NCBI GenBank assembly: GCA_020744425.1
Contig: JAGMUV010000003.1
Coordinates: 2,418,001 to 2,482,000 of the forward strand
Direction of reading: 5' to 3'
Source of the DNA: Dactylonectria macrodidyma
Taxonomy: Eukaryota > Ascomycota > Sordariomycetes > Hypocreales > Nectriaceae
DNA: 64,000 nt
In this document: positions 10,945 to 23,200 of the stretch, in pieces
How positions within the stretch are numbered: the stretch's first letter is position 1
Layout: each line of letters begins with the position of its first letter
The notes under the pieces: model-generated
Databases searched by the model: none
Seen by the model: only the letters and a program-made list of their open reading frames with translations
Told to the model about the DNA's origin: nothing
Position numbers and translations under genes: made by a program

Positions 10945-13032
10945 TCAAGACGAAGCAATCGAGTGGCCAGGCTTCAGCACCCATGCCTTCTGTCGGCCTT
11001 TGCCTTGCCTCTCCGCCACATGCACCAACGTATTCTTCACCTCCGTTCTCGACGCCTTGTCTCGAAACTGTTGAAAGATGACATCTTCGATTCCGACCTT
11101 GGACAGAGATGAGTTATCAAGGATCGCCTTCTTCACATCATCCATGAGCTCATCCTTGACCAGCTTTGGCGCATCCGCTGCTGGGGCTCCGCCGCTACCC
11201 AGGGCCGCAAATGCATTATTGACCCGTACAGAAGGCGGGGGCATCTTGGTTCCATTGTCGCTGGACTTGGTGGCCTTTACAGTCTTGATCGTCTTTGTCT
11301 TCGGCTCGGGTTCCCAGTATTCCGTAGAAAATGGGTCAATGCCCCAACTTTGCTCAAGTCCATCTACATCCTGGGTTAGCTTGTGCTCTTGGTCACACTT
11401 CAGAGTGCACTTACCATGCATAAACTCCATCCGGTGGTCAAAAACTGTTTGGTTCAAGACCACACGTTCGCCACCTTCAAAGCACAGACCCGTACTGTCT
11501 GGCTCCAATGCGTTCGCGAAAACACGTCGAGACAAGCCGGCATCCTCCGAATCGTCGAGGAACTCCTCCATGTCATCCTCATCATCCAACTCCTCCTCGT
11601 CGTCATCCATATCCAGATCCTCACCTTCCTCTTCCTGCCACTCAGCCTCAGAATCGTACTCGTAGTCAAGTGGCAAGCGTCGGTCTGTGGGCTTGCGGGC
11701 CAATTGACTCATGTTTCCTCGACCAAGAGCAAAAGGCTGGAAAGTCACCGTTCCGTAATATGGAGGCCTGACGTCTTGTGAGAACGCGATGACCTTCATA
11801 GGAATCTTTTCGAGCTTTTGGCGAGCCTCCTTCATTATCTTGTGGGCGTGGTCAGGTTCGGCGTGGCCTGACATTTCCGACTCCTTATTGACCTGTTCCA
11901 TTATATGCCTGACTGGATGATGAAGCATGCCTCTTCTACGGGGCTTTCCTGGCAACGCGAATAGAGCTATTGCATCAAAGGAGGCGCGAGAAGCCTGTTC
12001 ACACCGTTGTCCATTGATGCATTCATCCAGAATTTTCGACTTCGCGTTCCGTGTTTCCTCAGTCATATCCGGGCTTAATTTAGCCACCTCGGTGTTTGCC
12101 TTGCGGAAGAATGGTTGAAAAAGCTTCTCGTACTCGGATTTGGGCGTTTCGCAGGCCAACTTGGATGGACTGGCATCTTTCTTGGAGTCACCTTGACTGG
12201 TGCTACTCAGCTTCTTTGGCGTGCTTGGGAGTTTGAAGAAGCTGCCGAGGGTGGGTTGACTCCGGGCTTTCTTGTCCTTTTCCTCTTGGATCTTCTTCTG
12301 CTCCTCCTCTTTCTTGCGCTTCTTGTCGTCACGCTCTTTGGCCTTGGCAGCCTTTTCCTCCTCTGCTTTGGCCTTTTCAGCGGCCTTCTCCTTTAGGCGA
12401 GCAGCTTTCTCTTCCTCTGCCTTGGCTTTTTCAGCGGCCTTCTCCTTTATTCGAGCAGCTTTCTCTTCCTCAGCTTTGGCCTTTTCTGCCGCCTTTTCTG
12501 CTCTTTCTACCGCCTTCACGGCTCTCTCCGTCGCCCTAGCCTCCTCGCGCTCCTTCTTCTGCTCAGCTAGTTCCTTGTCGCGTGCCAACTTTTCGGCAGG
12601 TGTGAGGCGTGGTTTCTTCGCGGGTGGGTTGGTCGTGGATGTGGGGATGCTGGAGGTAGCGATAACGTTCGGCTTCAATAACGAGGCGGCGGATTGCTCT
12701 GTAGTGCTTTTCGTTGGGGTCTGGGGAGATGAGGATTTTCGGGCAGGGGTGCTGCTTCCACCCTCAGTCAGGCCTGGTAGTGCTTGAGGTGATGGCTGGT
12801 CGTCGACTTTGGCTATGCGAGGCAAAACTGTTCAGTCAGCACCTTTAGTAGTATGGAGAATGAAGAGAGACTCACAGGAATCCAGAGTAGGCTGTTTGGT
12901 ACCAAGCGCAGAAGGCTTGACGGCCTCAGTGCTCTCCACCTTCACAGCCTCCCCAGCGAATTCTTCGTGGCTTCTCTTTCGGCTCATAGCCTCAGACTCT
13001 AGAATATTCGCTGACATTTCATTCAGAGCCAT
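10945..13032 (-). CDS. RLF2: Chromatin assembly factor 1 large subunit (Cac1/Rlf2, p150-type)
   Basis: Exons (minus): 13032-12876, 12812-11415 and 11363-10945; 657 aa. The first intron (63 nt) has GTGAGT, CTGAC and GCATAG, and phase 1 joins exactly. The second is a 51-nt intron, GTAAGT with CTAAC 12 nt before TAG; being a multiple of three, it would also read through. In order: a short N-terminal part with a QPTLDS element, a low-complexity Pro/Thr region, a long Lys/Glu/Ala coiled-coil (KER-type) segment, the PCNA-binding PIP-box QPTLGSFF, the CAF-1 subunit A block (RPPYYGTVTF, then LPLDYEYDSEAEWQEEEGED) running into an extended acidic tract, and a C-terminal winged-helix-like region. The complex deposits H3-H4 on replicating DNA through PCNA in the nucleus. 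The acidic block and PIP-box make the assignment firm. Confidence 0.92.
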
Positions 13033-14154
13033 GAGAAGTGTCTTGAGCTAGCGAGCTCTCGGTGATCCCGGCTTGGGAACTTGGAGTGAAGGCGTTCACA
13101 GTCGGCGGTTAGGGGGAATCTCAGGATGGTGGTTGTGCAGACAAGAAAGTGACGAGTAACATGGATATTAATTAGAAATAAGGGATTCAAACAATCGGCG
13201 CCTTCAGACCCTGTGTGGAAGAATTGGCGGCATCGAGACTTTTGGTGACATGTCAACGGGACGTCAGTTGTTGAAAGGAAGCACTGGCCGGGAAAGTGGT
13301 GAAGACGCGGTCGCGTTAATGGTGCCACAGGGGGTCGATTTACGCGTTGCGGTCGGCGCGTGGCCAAGCCACAATTTACGGCTAAATTACGGTACTTAGT
13401 GTGGCTGCACGAATCCTATCGCTTTCATTGTCCCCAGTTCCGCGCTTGCGGCTAGCAGAGTAATCTTGGCGCTGTGGGGATCCGCGGTGACATTTCCGAA
13501 TGAATGCCATGACATGATGGCCAAGATGGAGATCAACAGATGACGTTTTGTGATGCTAGTTAAGGGCCTAGCTCCGGGACCCGAAACGATTGGATCTTCT
13601 TCTCCTCAGCTGATGTCACAAGCCTGAATAAGCGCCGTAACGTCACCGTGAACAATCGACCCAACAACGATTAAGTTAAGGCTTGGATACGAGAGGGAGC
13701 CGATGATCTATCCTCTACAGCCCCACGAATCAGACGAGAGGCCTCTTCGTGATTCACGGCATAGAGTGATTTGATTCTTCATTGAGTCTTTGAACGAATG
13801 GATTGTTTCATTAAGCATGTAGTCTTGAGTCCTGCTGTATAGGTATCTTTGGAGCATTAAGCTTTTCCGTCCCCCCTGGAGACTCGTTCCAACTGCACAC
13901 TCAGCCATCTCCCCATAATGATTAGATACAGCACAAAAGCGAGAGGGTTCATAGCAAATCAACGGGGTATCAGGACCCAGGAACAAACGACAGTAGATTT
14001 TTAGTCGAAGCAAAAAGAACAAGCCAATGCTAACGCCAACCAATGCAAGAGGGCCTTGATGTAGGCCCTGAGAGATATTAAGCGAATGAACCGTAGCAAA
14101 ACTGCGCTTTTCCGGGTAGTTGTGTTGTGTATATTTGTTTGGGTATCTTCTTTT
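13033..14154. other. Intergenic region upstream of the CAF-1 gene
   Basis: The spacer includes the CAF-1 promoter and the 3' flank of the next minus-strand gene. Short frames on the minus strand (for example 13708-14043) lack domains and have non-coding composition, so no gene is called. Confidence 0.5.
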
Positions 14155-15222
14155 TTAATCAGGGTTGGCGATGAAAAGTCGACCAGATGTAAGAGTGGAT
14201 GTCCGTTCGTCGACGCTTCCGCGCCTTTTGAGTTCGTCGGCGGTCTTAACGCTCTTTTCTCTCGTGAGTGCCGAGTGCATGAGGGACTTAGCCGCCAGGC
14301 GTGGGGCGCCTCCGAGCTCTCCGACGTTGTCAGCTCGCTCAGCGCTGCTACCGCTCATCGTGCTCTGTGCCTTGCCGCTAGCAGCGTCATCGACAATAAC
14401 TTCAGGCATGGAGTCCACCATACTGCCAGTGCGCTCAGGGGTATCGCCAGGGCTCCACCGCCGACCGCTTTGGCTCCCCATGCCACCTGAATTCCTGTAG
14501 GTAACTCCTCGGCGACCACTGGCAGTACTACTTCGACCACTACTGCCGGTCCTGCGGTGCTGTGGGCGACCCATGGTAGGCATGTCTTCGTCGTCGCTGC
14601 TTTCTCCTTCGACTTCGGTAGCACTTAGGCGCATGGGCACTCCTCCAACTCCAACGTGATTCTCGCCCGGGGCATAGCCGACAACGGGGGTCTTTGCGTG
14701 ATGTCGGATCTTGGGGATCTTGGCGGAGACCTTGCCCGTGGTGCTGAGTCCGGTGCTCGTACGGCCGACAGCACCTCCGGGGCCATATGTGGCGCTGCCA
14801 GTCACCTCGAGGGTGGCACGCATTTTTGCAGCACGCTGTTGGGCCGCTATTCGGGGATCCTCATACTGAGCTCGGTCACACCATACTGTTGCTTTTTGTT
14901 TGCGGAGGAGGGCGACATATCCAGAGGGCTGAGGGCTGTTGCCACCGGAGCGGCTGGAGATAGATCGCCGGAGTTCGGAGTTGGATGAGGTACGGTATGC
15001 GGCGGGCGGTTGGATGCTTGAGGCGGTACTGAAGGTATTCACCGAGGGCGAGCGACGGGAGTGCGGGGCGTTGGGGCCCGGCTGGGTGAGGTGGGAGGGC
15101 ATCTGGTTATGCATCTGCATGGGAAAGACACTGGATGAGGTTGTTCGGGTGCGAGAGTGTCCGTAGGCATTGGCATGATCCAAGGGGCCTCTCATACCCT
15201 GAGGTCCCAACATGGTGAACAA
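14155..15222 (-). CDS. Serine-rich disordered protein, conserved fungal type
   Basis: Single frame of up to 355 aa; the Met at 15213 (MLGPQGMRGPLDHAN) is an alternative start three residues in. Most of the protein is Ser/Thr/Gly/Arg-rich and looks disordered. One denser, probably conserved block near residues 105-140 reads RKQKATVWCDRAQYEDPR followed by an Ala/Arg/Met helix. A second acidic Ser stretch (ESSDDEDMPT) lies near the middle. No catalytic domain, membrane segment or signal peptide is visible. High GC and even codon use along the frame support coding. The function is not recognised. A missed small intron cannot be excluded because the frame has no independent support. Confidence 0.65.
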   Translation of the reverse strand: MFTMLGPQGMRGPLDHANAYGHSRTRTTSSSVFPMQMHNQMPSHLTQPGPNAPHSRRSPSVNTFSTASSIQPPAAYRTSSNSELRRSISSRSGGNSPQPSGYVALLRKQKATVWCDRAQYEDPRIAAQQRAAKMRATLEVTGSATYGPGGAVGRTSTGLSTTGKVSAKIPKIRHHAKTPVVGYAPGENHVGVGGVPMRLSATEVEGESSDDEDMPTMGRPQHRRTGSSGRSSTASGRRGVTYRNSGGMGSQSGRRWSPGDTPERTGSMVDSMPEVIVDDAASGKAQSTMSGSSAERADNVGELGGAPRLAAKSLMHSALTREKSVKTADELKRRGSVDERTSTLTSGRLFIANPD

Positions 15223-18183
15223 ACCGGGGAGCGGACGAGGGGGACACCGTCGAGTTTTAAATGTCGCGAGTCGTAGCGCCCTGAGGGCGAGGGAGAGTCT
15301 GGGTCTGCTCCGTCGGACGCGGCGCGGAGCTGACAGGAGGACCCAGAGTCCCCAAGACCAAACGGGTCAAGACGGGGTCGTAAAACTGAAGCAGAGGGCG
15401 CCGAAAGTGAGACGTTGCTGACGGCGCAACAGCACTACAGGGCCCTGACTCGATAATAAGAGCCGACTAGAGTAGTGATGGATAGACTAGAACAAAGCGA
15501 GTCCTAGGCTTTTCACGGCGAGTTTGAGGACTATCGTCAAGCTGGGGATGGAGGAGTAGAAGAAGAAGAAGAAGAAGAAGAAGAAGAAGAAGAAGAAGAA
15601 GAAGAAGAAAGAAGGCGGCTGCGGTGATGGTGGTGGGAGTCGGCGTCAACAAGAAGGAAACTGGAGCAAGGCCGGAGCCGCCTGGTCTGGCAGCCCAGTC
15701 CAACGTTGCATGGGGGGAGGCGCGCTGCGTGGGTGGGTTCAGTGGGTTGTCGCCTGCAGGTGGATCACCGCTAGGGCCCGCTAGGTGAGGTGAAAGCCTA
15801 GCCCAGGCGTGCTAGCGGCGTTGCGTTCAGCACGCACAGCACTGATGACCAGGGCAGGTAGCCACGCCAGGCACCTTTTGGGGTTGTTCAATGTTGCTTT
15901 GGGACCTTGTTTGGAGGACCTTTCGCAAAAAGATGGCCATGGCCATGGTTTACTAACAGTTTGTCAACGCTTGGCTGGCCGGCCTTGGCCGTCATGGCTC
16001 ACGCAATCCGCGCAAATGATTACCGTCCCATCCAGTCTCAGCCGATTGAGAGAGAGGGATTGTCTTGGCCTGGGTACTTGGGTACTTGGCCTGACCCTTT
16101 GCGTTACCTAAAGGGGGCCTTCTGCAAACTCCCGTCATCGTTCCAGTCCCGTGGCACTGACAGCATCTTCGGTTTCGGCCTGACTTTGACTTCGTGATCC
16201 GGGTACGTACCGCTCCGGTTCTCCCTTCCTGGTTTCCGGCCGTCCAATAAAGCTCGGAAATCTTCAAGGACTGGCCCGGCCGGGGAACCTACCTGACACA
16301 CCGACCGTCAGCTCCATCCTACTGGCCGTCGGCCTCAAAAAGCCCCCAATTAATTAATGAATGACATTCTTCAGCCAAAGTAAAGGTCAGCCCTGCCGGC
16401 ATCGACAACCAAAGTGCGGCCACTGTGCTTCATCAGCGTGCGCCCAAGCTGAGAAAAAGGGCCTGTCGATGGCCCACTTGTTGGCGCGCTGGCGCGGGGG
16501 TACCGGGTCGGGAGGTGACTGGCCCATCATGATCCATGCCCTGGACGGCCCGGGGACCCAATCAGCGCACCAACAGCGCACCTTTGACTTGTGATGTCAT
16601 GCGCCAGCGTCAGCGCCAGTGCCAGTGCCAGCGGCACCTGGGACAACAGAACAGACGCTGGCTCGAATTCTTCGTAGCCGGTTTTAGAGCCCGCCGCCTT
16701 TCCGACTCCAACCCGCAAACGTGGGATTGATAGACAGGAATGGCAGTGGCAGTCAAAGCAATACTGCCGGCCCTATTTCTCTCCCTTGCCTCCCTTGATC
16801 TCTGACCGTCTTGAGGCCTTCCTTCACTACACGACGCCCACTCTCCTTACGTGGCCAATCATGCCATCCATGTCATCCAATCCATGTATCTGCTACGCGT
16901 ATTCTCCGACGACCCGGGAGGGAGGAGCAGAAAAAAAATGCACGCGATTGTTGCTAGCATCCCCCGCTGACCGTGCGCCTTTCGAATTTGTCCATCTTTC
17001 TGGTCTGTTTGTCTGTAACGCAGCCAGGCCGCCTCCGTAAATGGCGGGTTCACGGGCTGGCTGGGGCTGAGCTCATTCGCCGCCCAAGGTCTAGCCGCAA
17101 GAGAGAGGAACAAGCGAGCCAAACTGACCAGCTCGTTGCAAATCGCCCGAAGAGGTGCCACGCTAAGCATGACCCTTCCCATGCTTTTGCGCTATGGAGG
17201 CAGCACTTTTAGTTCTCAGTCCATCTCATCCCTCCCTCGTTCTCAAGATCCAGATGCGGGTGGGGGTTTGGTTTGCGGGCAGATTAGCAAGGGAGCCCGC
17301 CCTCGAGAAATCTACCAACCCACGTACACGTACCAGCGCCGAGCAAGGTTTCGATAATTCCAAGGCTACCAAGTACAACGCTCCATCCCGCCGCGACGGC
17401 CAACGGGTCACAGCTGCAATGCATCTCTCCATTACTGTTTCGTCCACAGTCTTGCATAGATCACTCGGTTCCAGAAAGCGGCCACCAACAGGGAGATGAC
17501 CTGGGCTGCATTGGACGCCAGGGATAAGGCCAGTGACGCAATGTTGCAAACAAGGTGCTACGAGAGAAGATGTGATCCAGCATGGGAGCAGGCAGCCGGG
17601 GTTGGTGTCTGTCGCTCACACCAAGCGGCCCAGTTGAGGCATATCTTTGTTCGCATTGGTGCTGGTGATTCATCGACGGCCGGGATACTAGCCACCGGCC
17701 CTAGCAATCTCCAGCAAGCCCCTCGAGCACGTCTACACGTACATTGTGGGGGAAGGGCTGGGTCACCTCGTTGGCCGCGACTGCGGTGTAACTGCGGAAG
17801 ATCTGATGCACATGAAGCCAATGACCTCTCTGCCGTGGAACATATGATTCGGCCCAGTGTGCGCACTTGGAGAGGCAAGGCCAGATGCCGAGTTGCGTTC
17901 GTCGTCACCGTCCTTTCGTCGTCGCTGCGCCGTGCCGTTGCAGGGAACAGTGAGTCGGCGACCTGCAGCTTACACAAGACCGTGCCTGTGAAATGAATCC
18001 AAAGGAAGTGGCTCCCAGTTGAAACATTAAGACAACGCACCGAGACCTTTGAATGCAAGGGAATCCCATAAGCAATCATAAGCAATGCGTAACTGATCTA
18101 GGCTGGGAATCCCATCCCGTCTAGACAACATTGAGTTCTTTCTTCTCACTTCTCCATCTTCTATCACAACTGACGTCTAAGAT
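15223..18183. other. Gene-poor spacer before the transposon
   Basis: About 3 kb without a supported gene. It holds the promoter of the minus-strand gene at 15222, a trinucleotide microsatellite at 15558-15610 and short imperfect GCCAGT/CAGCGC repeats near 16605-16640. Many short overlapping frames exist on both strands, none with a domain or splice context. Confidence 0.5.
15558..15610. repeat. (AGA)n trinucleotide microsatellite
   Basis: About 17 nearly uninterrupted AGA/GAA units, giving Leu runs on the minus strand. It lies about 340 bp upstream of the start of the minus-strand gene at 15222, so it may fall in that gene's promoter. Confidence 0.95.
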
Positions 18184-18228
18184 ATCCCTTTGCAACAGCT
18201 AAGGCGTACTGGCCGTACCGACCCACTT
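18184..18228 (+). repeat. Left 45-bp terminal inverted repeat of the piggyBac-like element
   Basis: 45 nt identical to the reverse complement of 20224-20268. Similarity ends abruptly at both borders. Confidence 0.95.
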
Positions 18229-18334
18229 TTACCCCGCTTTTAGCGCTCACAACTGGAGACATACCCGTAACCTTCAGCATGATTAAAATCAATACCACCA
18301 AATTTACTATGCATATGATTAATTCGATGCTCAA

Positions 18335-20168
18335 ATGGCAGCAACACAACACAGCGTGGCTGCAAACGCCTTTGATGAGGAACTTTACATCTGCCTAGAC
18401 CAGTGCCAAAGGGAGCAACCAGCTGATAACACCTGCCGGCCGGATGTGCCTCCAACATCACAAAGAGGTCATAACTTCCGACCTTTTCACGTCCCTCAAC
18501 GTAGCCCTGTCATTGCAACCCTTCCTTTAACGCCGTTGTCACTTTTCCAGCTTTTTATACCTGAAATACTAGTCGAAAAATGGGTCAGCTACTCAAATCC
18601 AGAAATTACATCGATTTCGGCGTCCGGACAAGCACCAAGATCTACGTCGCTCGCTAAAGTATACGTCTGGCTTGCTATCATCATTTACCTAGGTCTTCAC
18701 GCAGAAATTGCTATTAGAGACCATTGGGTGACTGCGGCCGAGGACTCACAGCAGCCCAAGCATCCTATTGTCAAATACATGACCTTCGAGCGATTTCAAC
18801 ACCTCTATCGCTACCTCCGACCATACAACAAGGCCGTGCCTTTAGAAGCAGAAAACGGCATCGCGAAGAACTTTAAGAAGGTCAATGAGTGGTCTGAGTA
18901 CATACAGGAAGTGTCTACGAAGCTCTTTAAGCCAGGCACACATCTCGCTGTAGATGAGTGCATTATCGGCTTCACAGGGAGGGCAAGAGAGACGGTCACT
19001 ATTAAGACCAAGCCGACTCCAACAGGCTTCAAGGTTTGGGTTGTGGCACAACGAGGCTATTTCCTGCGTTGGATTTGGCATACGCCTTCTAACGCTTTCG
19101 GTCCTGTGAGCAAGCGACTGTCTCGGAGATCAGGGCCGGCCAAAGCAGCCCTCAACCCGACACAGAGCGTGGTTGTTGCCCTAGTTAACCTACTGCCAGA
19201 TGCCATATACCACGTCTTCCTCGACAACCTATTTTCCTCGCCTAAGCTCTTCCGGGTCCTCAGGCAGCGAGGCTACGGGGCTACAGGCACCTGCCGCACT
19301 AACTGTGGGCTGTATAAGCCCCTAGTGGTGCTCAAGACCCAGGATGAGCAAGGGAAGCTGCCTTGGCCCTGGAACCAGCTTAAGGCTATTCCCACGAAGG
19401 ATAATCAGGTCTGCAATCCGTAAGACACATCTCTTAGTATTTCCCTTACTAACTTGTCCTCTGTGGCCGCAGGTCAATCAAATCGCATGGAAAGATAACG
19501 CCCTAGTGCTACTGTTGTCAACGGTATACACAGGGCACGAGATCGAACAACGCATCCGCCGGCGGCCGACATCAACACAACCTCGCGCACGGCAAATCAA
19601 GCGTTTTTTTGGTGACAGCCCTGTGCTACAGGTTTGGCAGCCGTCTATCGCCATTGACTACAATGATCACATGGGCGCGGTCGATATTGGCGATCAACTT
19701 AAAGCAAACTTAGGAATGGACCATCGTGTTTATAAGGGCGCTTGGCGGGCTCTCGCATGGTGCTTTCTCTTCGAGACTGCACTTATGAACAGCTACCTTC
19801 TTCAGCTCCATGGGGACCCTAGTTGGCCGCGAATTGAGTCACAGACAGCGTGGAGGCAACGTATCTGTGATGACCTCATTCGCACTTACACAGCTACCGC
19901 AGCCTCGCGGCAGAGATATCGCTCTGGCGACACTTTTACGCCTGTTGTACAGCATAAAAGAGTCTCTCGCGGGAAACGAAGCCGCTGCCTCGGCTGTAAG
20001 AGGGTGAGATTCAACGAGCTTCGGCAGGGTCGGGTGCCTCTAGGGTCTGCATCGCCAAGTCAGCTCAATCAAGGGCGGCCTAGGACGACCACTTCGGGCT
20101 GCCTTCAGTGTGATGTAGCGATTTGTACCTGGCAGGCTTGCTGGGACTTCTATCATGACCAAATTTAG
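18335..20168 (+). CDS. piggyBac-like transposase
   Basis: Exons 18335-19408 and 19473-20168, 589 aa. The 64-nt intron is placed with a weak CAG|GTCTGC donor and GCAG acceptor because this keeps phase 0 and gives KDNQVNQIAWKDN across the joint. A stronger GTAAGA donor 12 nt downstream would break the frame. The three catalytic aspartates expected for the DDE_Tnp_1_7 fold are present: HLAVDECIIGF (about residue 209), YHVFLDNLFSS (about 293) and IDYNDHMGAVDIGDQ (about 430-440). The C-terminus has a Cys-rich zinc-binding end, CLGC then CLQCDVAICTWQAC, as in piggyBac transposases, where it helps bind the terminal repeats. No stop or frameshift was found, so the gene may be functional. It is framed by the matching 45-bp inverted repeats. 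Confidence 0.92.
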
Positions 20169-20223
20169 GTGCAAATCAAAGTACCGTTCATTCCGGGCCG
20201 TCTAGTGGCCAAAAAATTTCAAG

Positions 20224-20268
20224 AAGTGGGTCGGTACGGCCAGTACGCCTTAGCTGTTGCAAAGGGAT
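20224..20268 (-). repeat. Right 45-bp terminal inverted repeat of the piggyBac-like element
   Basis: Exact inverted copy of 18184-18228, beginning 55 bp after the transposase stop codon. Confidence 0.95.
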
Positions 20269-23200
20269 GATACGATAGCAGTTGACACCACCACAACCAC
20301 CGTCGCCTCCACCGCCCGCCATCACCACCACCCACCCATTCAAAAAAACCATGCTCAGCCCATGCTTGCAGTTCATGTACATGCACTACTATCGCGCCCC
20401 CCTCGACGTCAATTGGGTCTCGGTGGCCAACCCAACCCTAAACTGACGATTTAGCGGGAACATGCCATCCGGAGCTGAGGCACGCAAATTTTCGTGGTCC
20501 GCTCCAGAGCCGCCATATATTCTTTGCCAGCCCTGCTCAGCTGAGTCGCTGCACCGGTCAAAGCAAGCCCGCTTCTTGGCTTCTAGGCTGGATTGGGGAC
20601 GAGCGATATCGCATTGTCTCACGCCGCGGGGGCACTAGACTTTTGTACAAATTTGTTCCTTTTTCCTCGCGACTTCTTCAGCCCCTCCAGCCCCGTTGCT
20701 CGCCGGGGCTACATACTGTAGTACAGCCCGCGGAATGTGTGCACTGTAACTGCATGGGTGTGGCGTTGGCTGGCCCTGGATGAGGTCCAGGGACAGCGGA
20801 ATGAAATCATGCATCCTCGCCGTTTTGCCGACGTGCATCCCTTGTGCTAGATCAGATGATGCTCTGGTCGAGGAAACTCCATCACAACAGGGGAGTGAGA
20901 AGGTCAATGAGGGACAATGTTCCCAGTCAGCGAGTCTCCTCTGTCCCAGTTCTTCAGCGCACGTCATGCCACCGTCAGTGCTCTCTCGACCAAGCTTTGT
21001 GCTGTTAACCATCGATATTGGACCACCACGGCCCTATAATACCAGCTAAGTGACATCCAGAAGTTAGAACAGCGCATCCTCCACACTTTTGTTCCAGTCG
21101 CCTCTCACGTGTCAACCCGCCGCCTTGGGGCTCTATGCCGCAAGTCTACTTGCAAACCCGCAGCCCACGCCGACCTTACCTTGTCCCGCGCATATGTACG
21201 GACTACTATAAGCCCGGTGCCCGCATCTCCACGTGGGTCCTGATTCGGCCATCGCCGTGCTCGCCAACCTTGGAAGTGCATGCTGCACTGTTCCCGTTGC
21301 ATCCTCGGCCCTTTGTGGCAATTGCCGTGCTGTATGTACAAAGCATCTTCGGCTGCGTAAGCGAGAGTTGCCGAAGACGCTCTGTTTCCATTGCTTTCTG
21401 CTTTCCTCTGAAGCGGCATGGTGAAGAAGATAGGTAGCTTTGTTCCTGTAAGTTCACGAGAAACAAACCCTCACTCACTACTTTCGCGGCGGCCACTATC
21501 GCGCCTGGGTCTGGATCGGTCCAAACGTCAAGCCGGCGCCCAATGGCTTGCCAGCGCCTCCAACTAGCTCGACGACTAAGCAATTGGTTGGGTTCAGAAG
21601 TCCCAGCACGATCCAAAGCTTATGTGCCTGAGTGGTAAGCACGATAGCTGTTGTCTCTTCGCTCCGCCCTCGCCTCCAGAGCCGGTCGAGTAGGGGCAAG
21701 CAGGGATCCCCAGAGTCTCAACGAGCGAGAATCAGCCAGAAACCAGCCTCGTCGGCTCAGAACGCCATGCATGCCGGTGGTTCCGCGCCGATGGGTCTCT
21801 GGGAAAAGCAGCAAGCCCCAGGAAGTCCACCGACAGAAGCCAAAGACCGAAAGACAATGCCCATGGCACATTTCGATCTCGATCTGCCTGAGAATGCCAC
21901 GCCAGGAAGCAGGTTTCTTACAAACTTGAATGTTACAATGACGGGGAAGCATACAAGGCGATAACCCACCCACCACCCCTGTCCCTCGAACGGCGTAATC
22001 TGACCCAGGAACTCTTGCGTGCGGTGGCAGAGACATTGAGTAACATCGGCGAATCTATCACACCCGAATTCGATGTGACACGACGTCGCCTTCCCTGCCG
22101 AGTAGCACCCAGTTCTGTGAGGCGACATCCCGCTTTGGGCGGTGTGAACGAGGCCCATGTGGCTGCGCGACCGAATGTGGTGAGACGGTCAATAATTGAC
22201 TCTGCTAAGGCCCCACGAGCTTGCTTTTCCTGGTTCCAAAGACTTGGAAATCCGGGCTAGAGAGGAGGCCATCATAAGTGCAGGTGCCAAGATGCCACGC
22301 CGGGATGGACCGTTCAGTTGGTCCGCGCGAAAAGCTCCGTCATTGACTTTTTTGCCAGCAGAGCACAGATGATGGAGATCGAGCCATTGAGTCATGGGAT
22401 TGACATCCAGGTACCGGCAGATGTCAGGGCCAGGAGGATCTCAACACCACTCATGCAATTACCCAATTGCCATCAGCTCTCAGCCAAGCCAAAAGGCTCT
22501 CCGCGTCCAGCTCAACCACGCCTCAACTGAGCAAGGTCTCACAAGGGTCCAGTGTTCGCCAGCCGTGTGTTGACTGGTGACTGGCTGCCAGGCTCGCCAG
22601 TGTCAGCCAGTTCCAGTCGTCGGGTGACGCTACTGCACGAACTCGCCCAGCCGGAGCTGCTTTCACGTCGCGGGTGACGGCTCGCCTCCGTCCAAAGACC
22701 AAGGGTGCGGCCAAGCCGATGTGGCTTCTAACGTTGCTCTGCAGCCATCCGGGTCGCCGATTAGCGGATGGCCCCAATCCAATGTTTGTTGACATGTTGT
22801 GTCGCAGAATGCACGCACGCCTCGTTCCAACCCAACGGGGCCAGTTCTGTCTGCGGGGCTTGAATGGCGTCTTGACCGATGCGGGGGAGGCATGTACAAT
22901 TCAGCACAGTAGAAGCGAAGGAGGGCAGGGCTTTCGAACAGCAAACAGCTCAGCTTGGGAGCCCTGGCAAGCTGACCCTGCGGCTGTTTGTGCTTCTGAA
23001 GCTGCCGATTCGCTGAAGCTCTGCGTCGGCAATTGAGCCGTTGTGGTGCTGCCAGGGTTTGGAAAGCCACGCTCTTGTTTACACTTTGGGAGACATCGAT
23101 ATCATGTGTCATTGATGATGCTGGCTTCTGATGTCAGCTCAGATGGTTATCTGCTCTTATCGGCAGATGCACCAACATCCCTAGATTGCTCAATCGCAGT

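Larger units (their letters stand above)
18184..20268 (+). mobile_element. Complete piggyBac-like (DDE_Tnp_1_7) DNA transposon
   Basis: The element is 2085 bp long and bounded by perfect 45-bp inverted repeats, 18184-18228 (starting ATCCCTTTGCAACAGC) and 20224-20268. It encloses one transposase gene with an intact catalytic triad. The flanks are GAT on both sides (18181-18183 and 20269-20271), which could be a 3-bp target duplication. The TTAA duplication expected of canonical piggyBac elements is absent. Identical ends and an intact frame suggest recent insertion and possible autonomy. Confidence 0.92.

Noticed and set aside
11078..11665. 195-codon plus-strand Ser-rich frame
   Set aside because: It is the antisense of the acidic and Lys-rich parts of the CAF-1 gene; the Ser runs mirror Asp/Glu codons.
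12272..12787. 171-codon plus-strand frame with repeated Phe-Ser-Ala segments
   Set aside because: It is the antisense of the repeated Lys/Glu/Ala coiled coil of CAF-1, not a repeat protein.
13708..14043. 111-codon minus-strand frame upstream of the CAF-1 gene
   Set aside because: Composition matches spacer DNA and there is no recognisable domain or conserved motif.
17558..18085. 175-codon minus-strand frame before the transposon
   Set aside because: Overlaps a similar-length plus-strand frame; neither has a domain, and codon use is not coding-like.
18335..20168. Transposase as a domesticated host gene
   Set aside because: Perfect terminal repeats directly flank it, so it is best read as part of a mobile element rather than a host gene.
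22663..23112. 149-codon minus-strand frame
   Set aside because: A 120-codon frame overlaps it on the other strand; Arg/Ser/Pro-rich with no conserved features.
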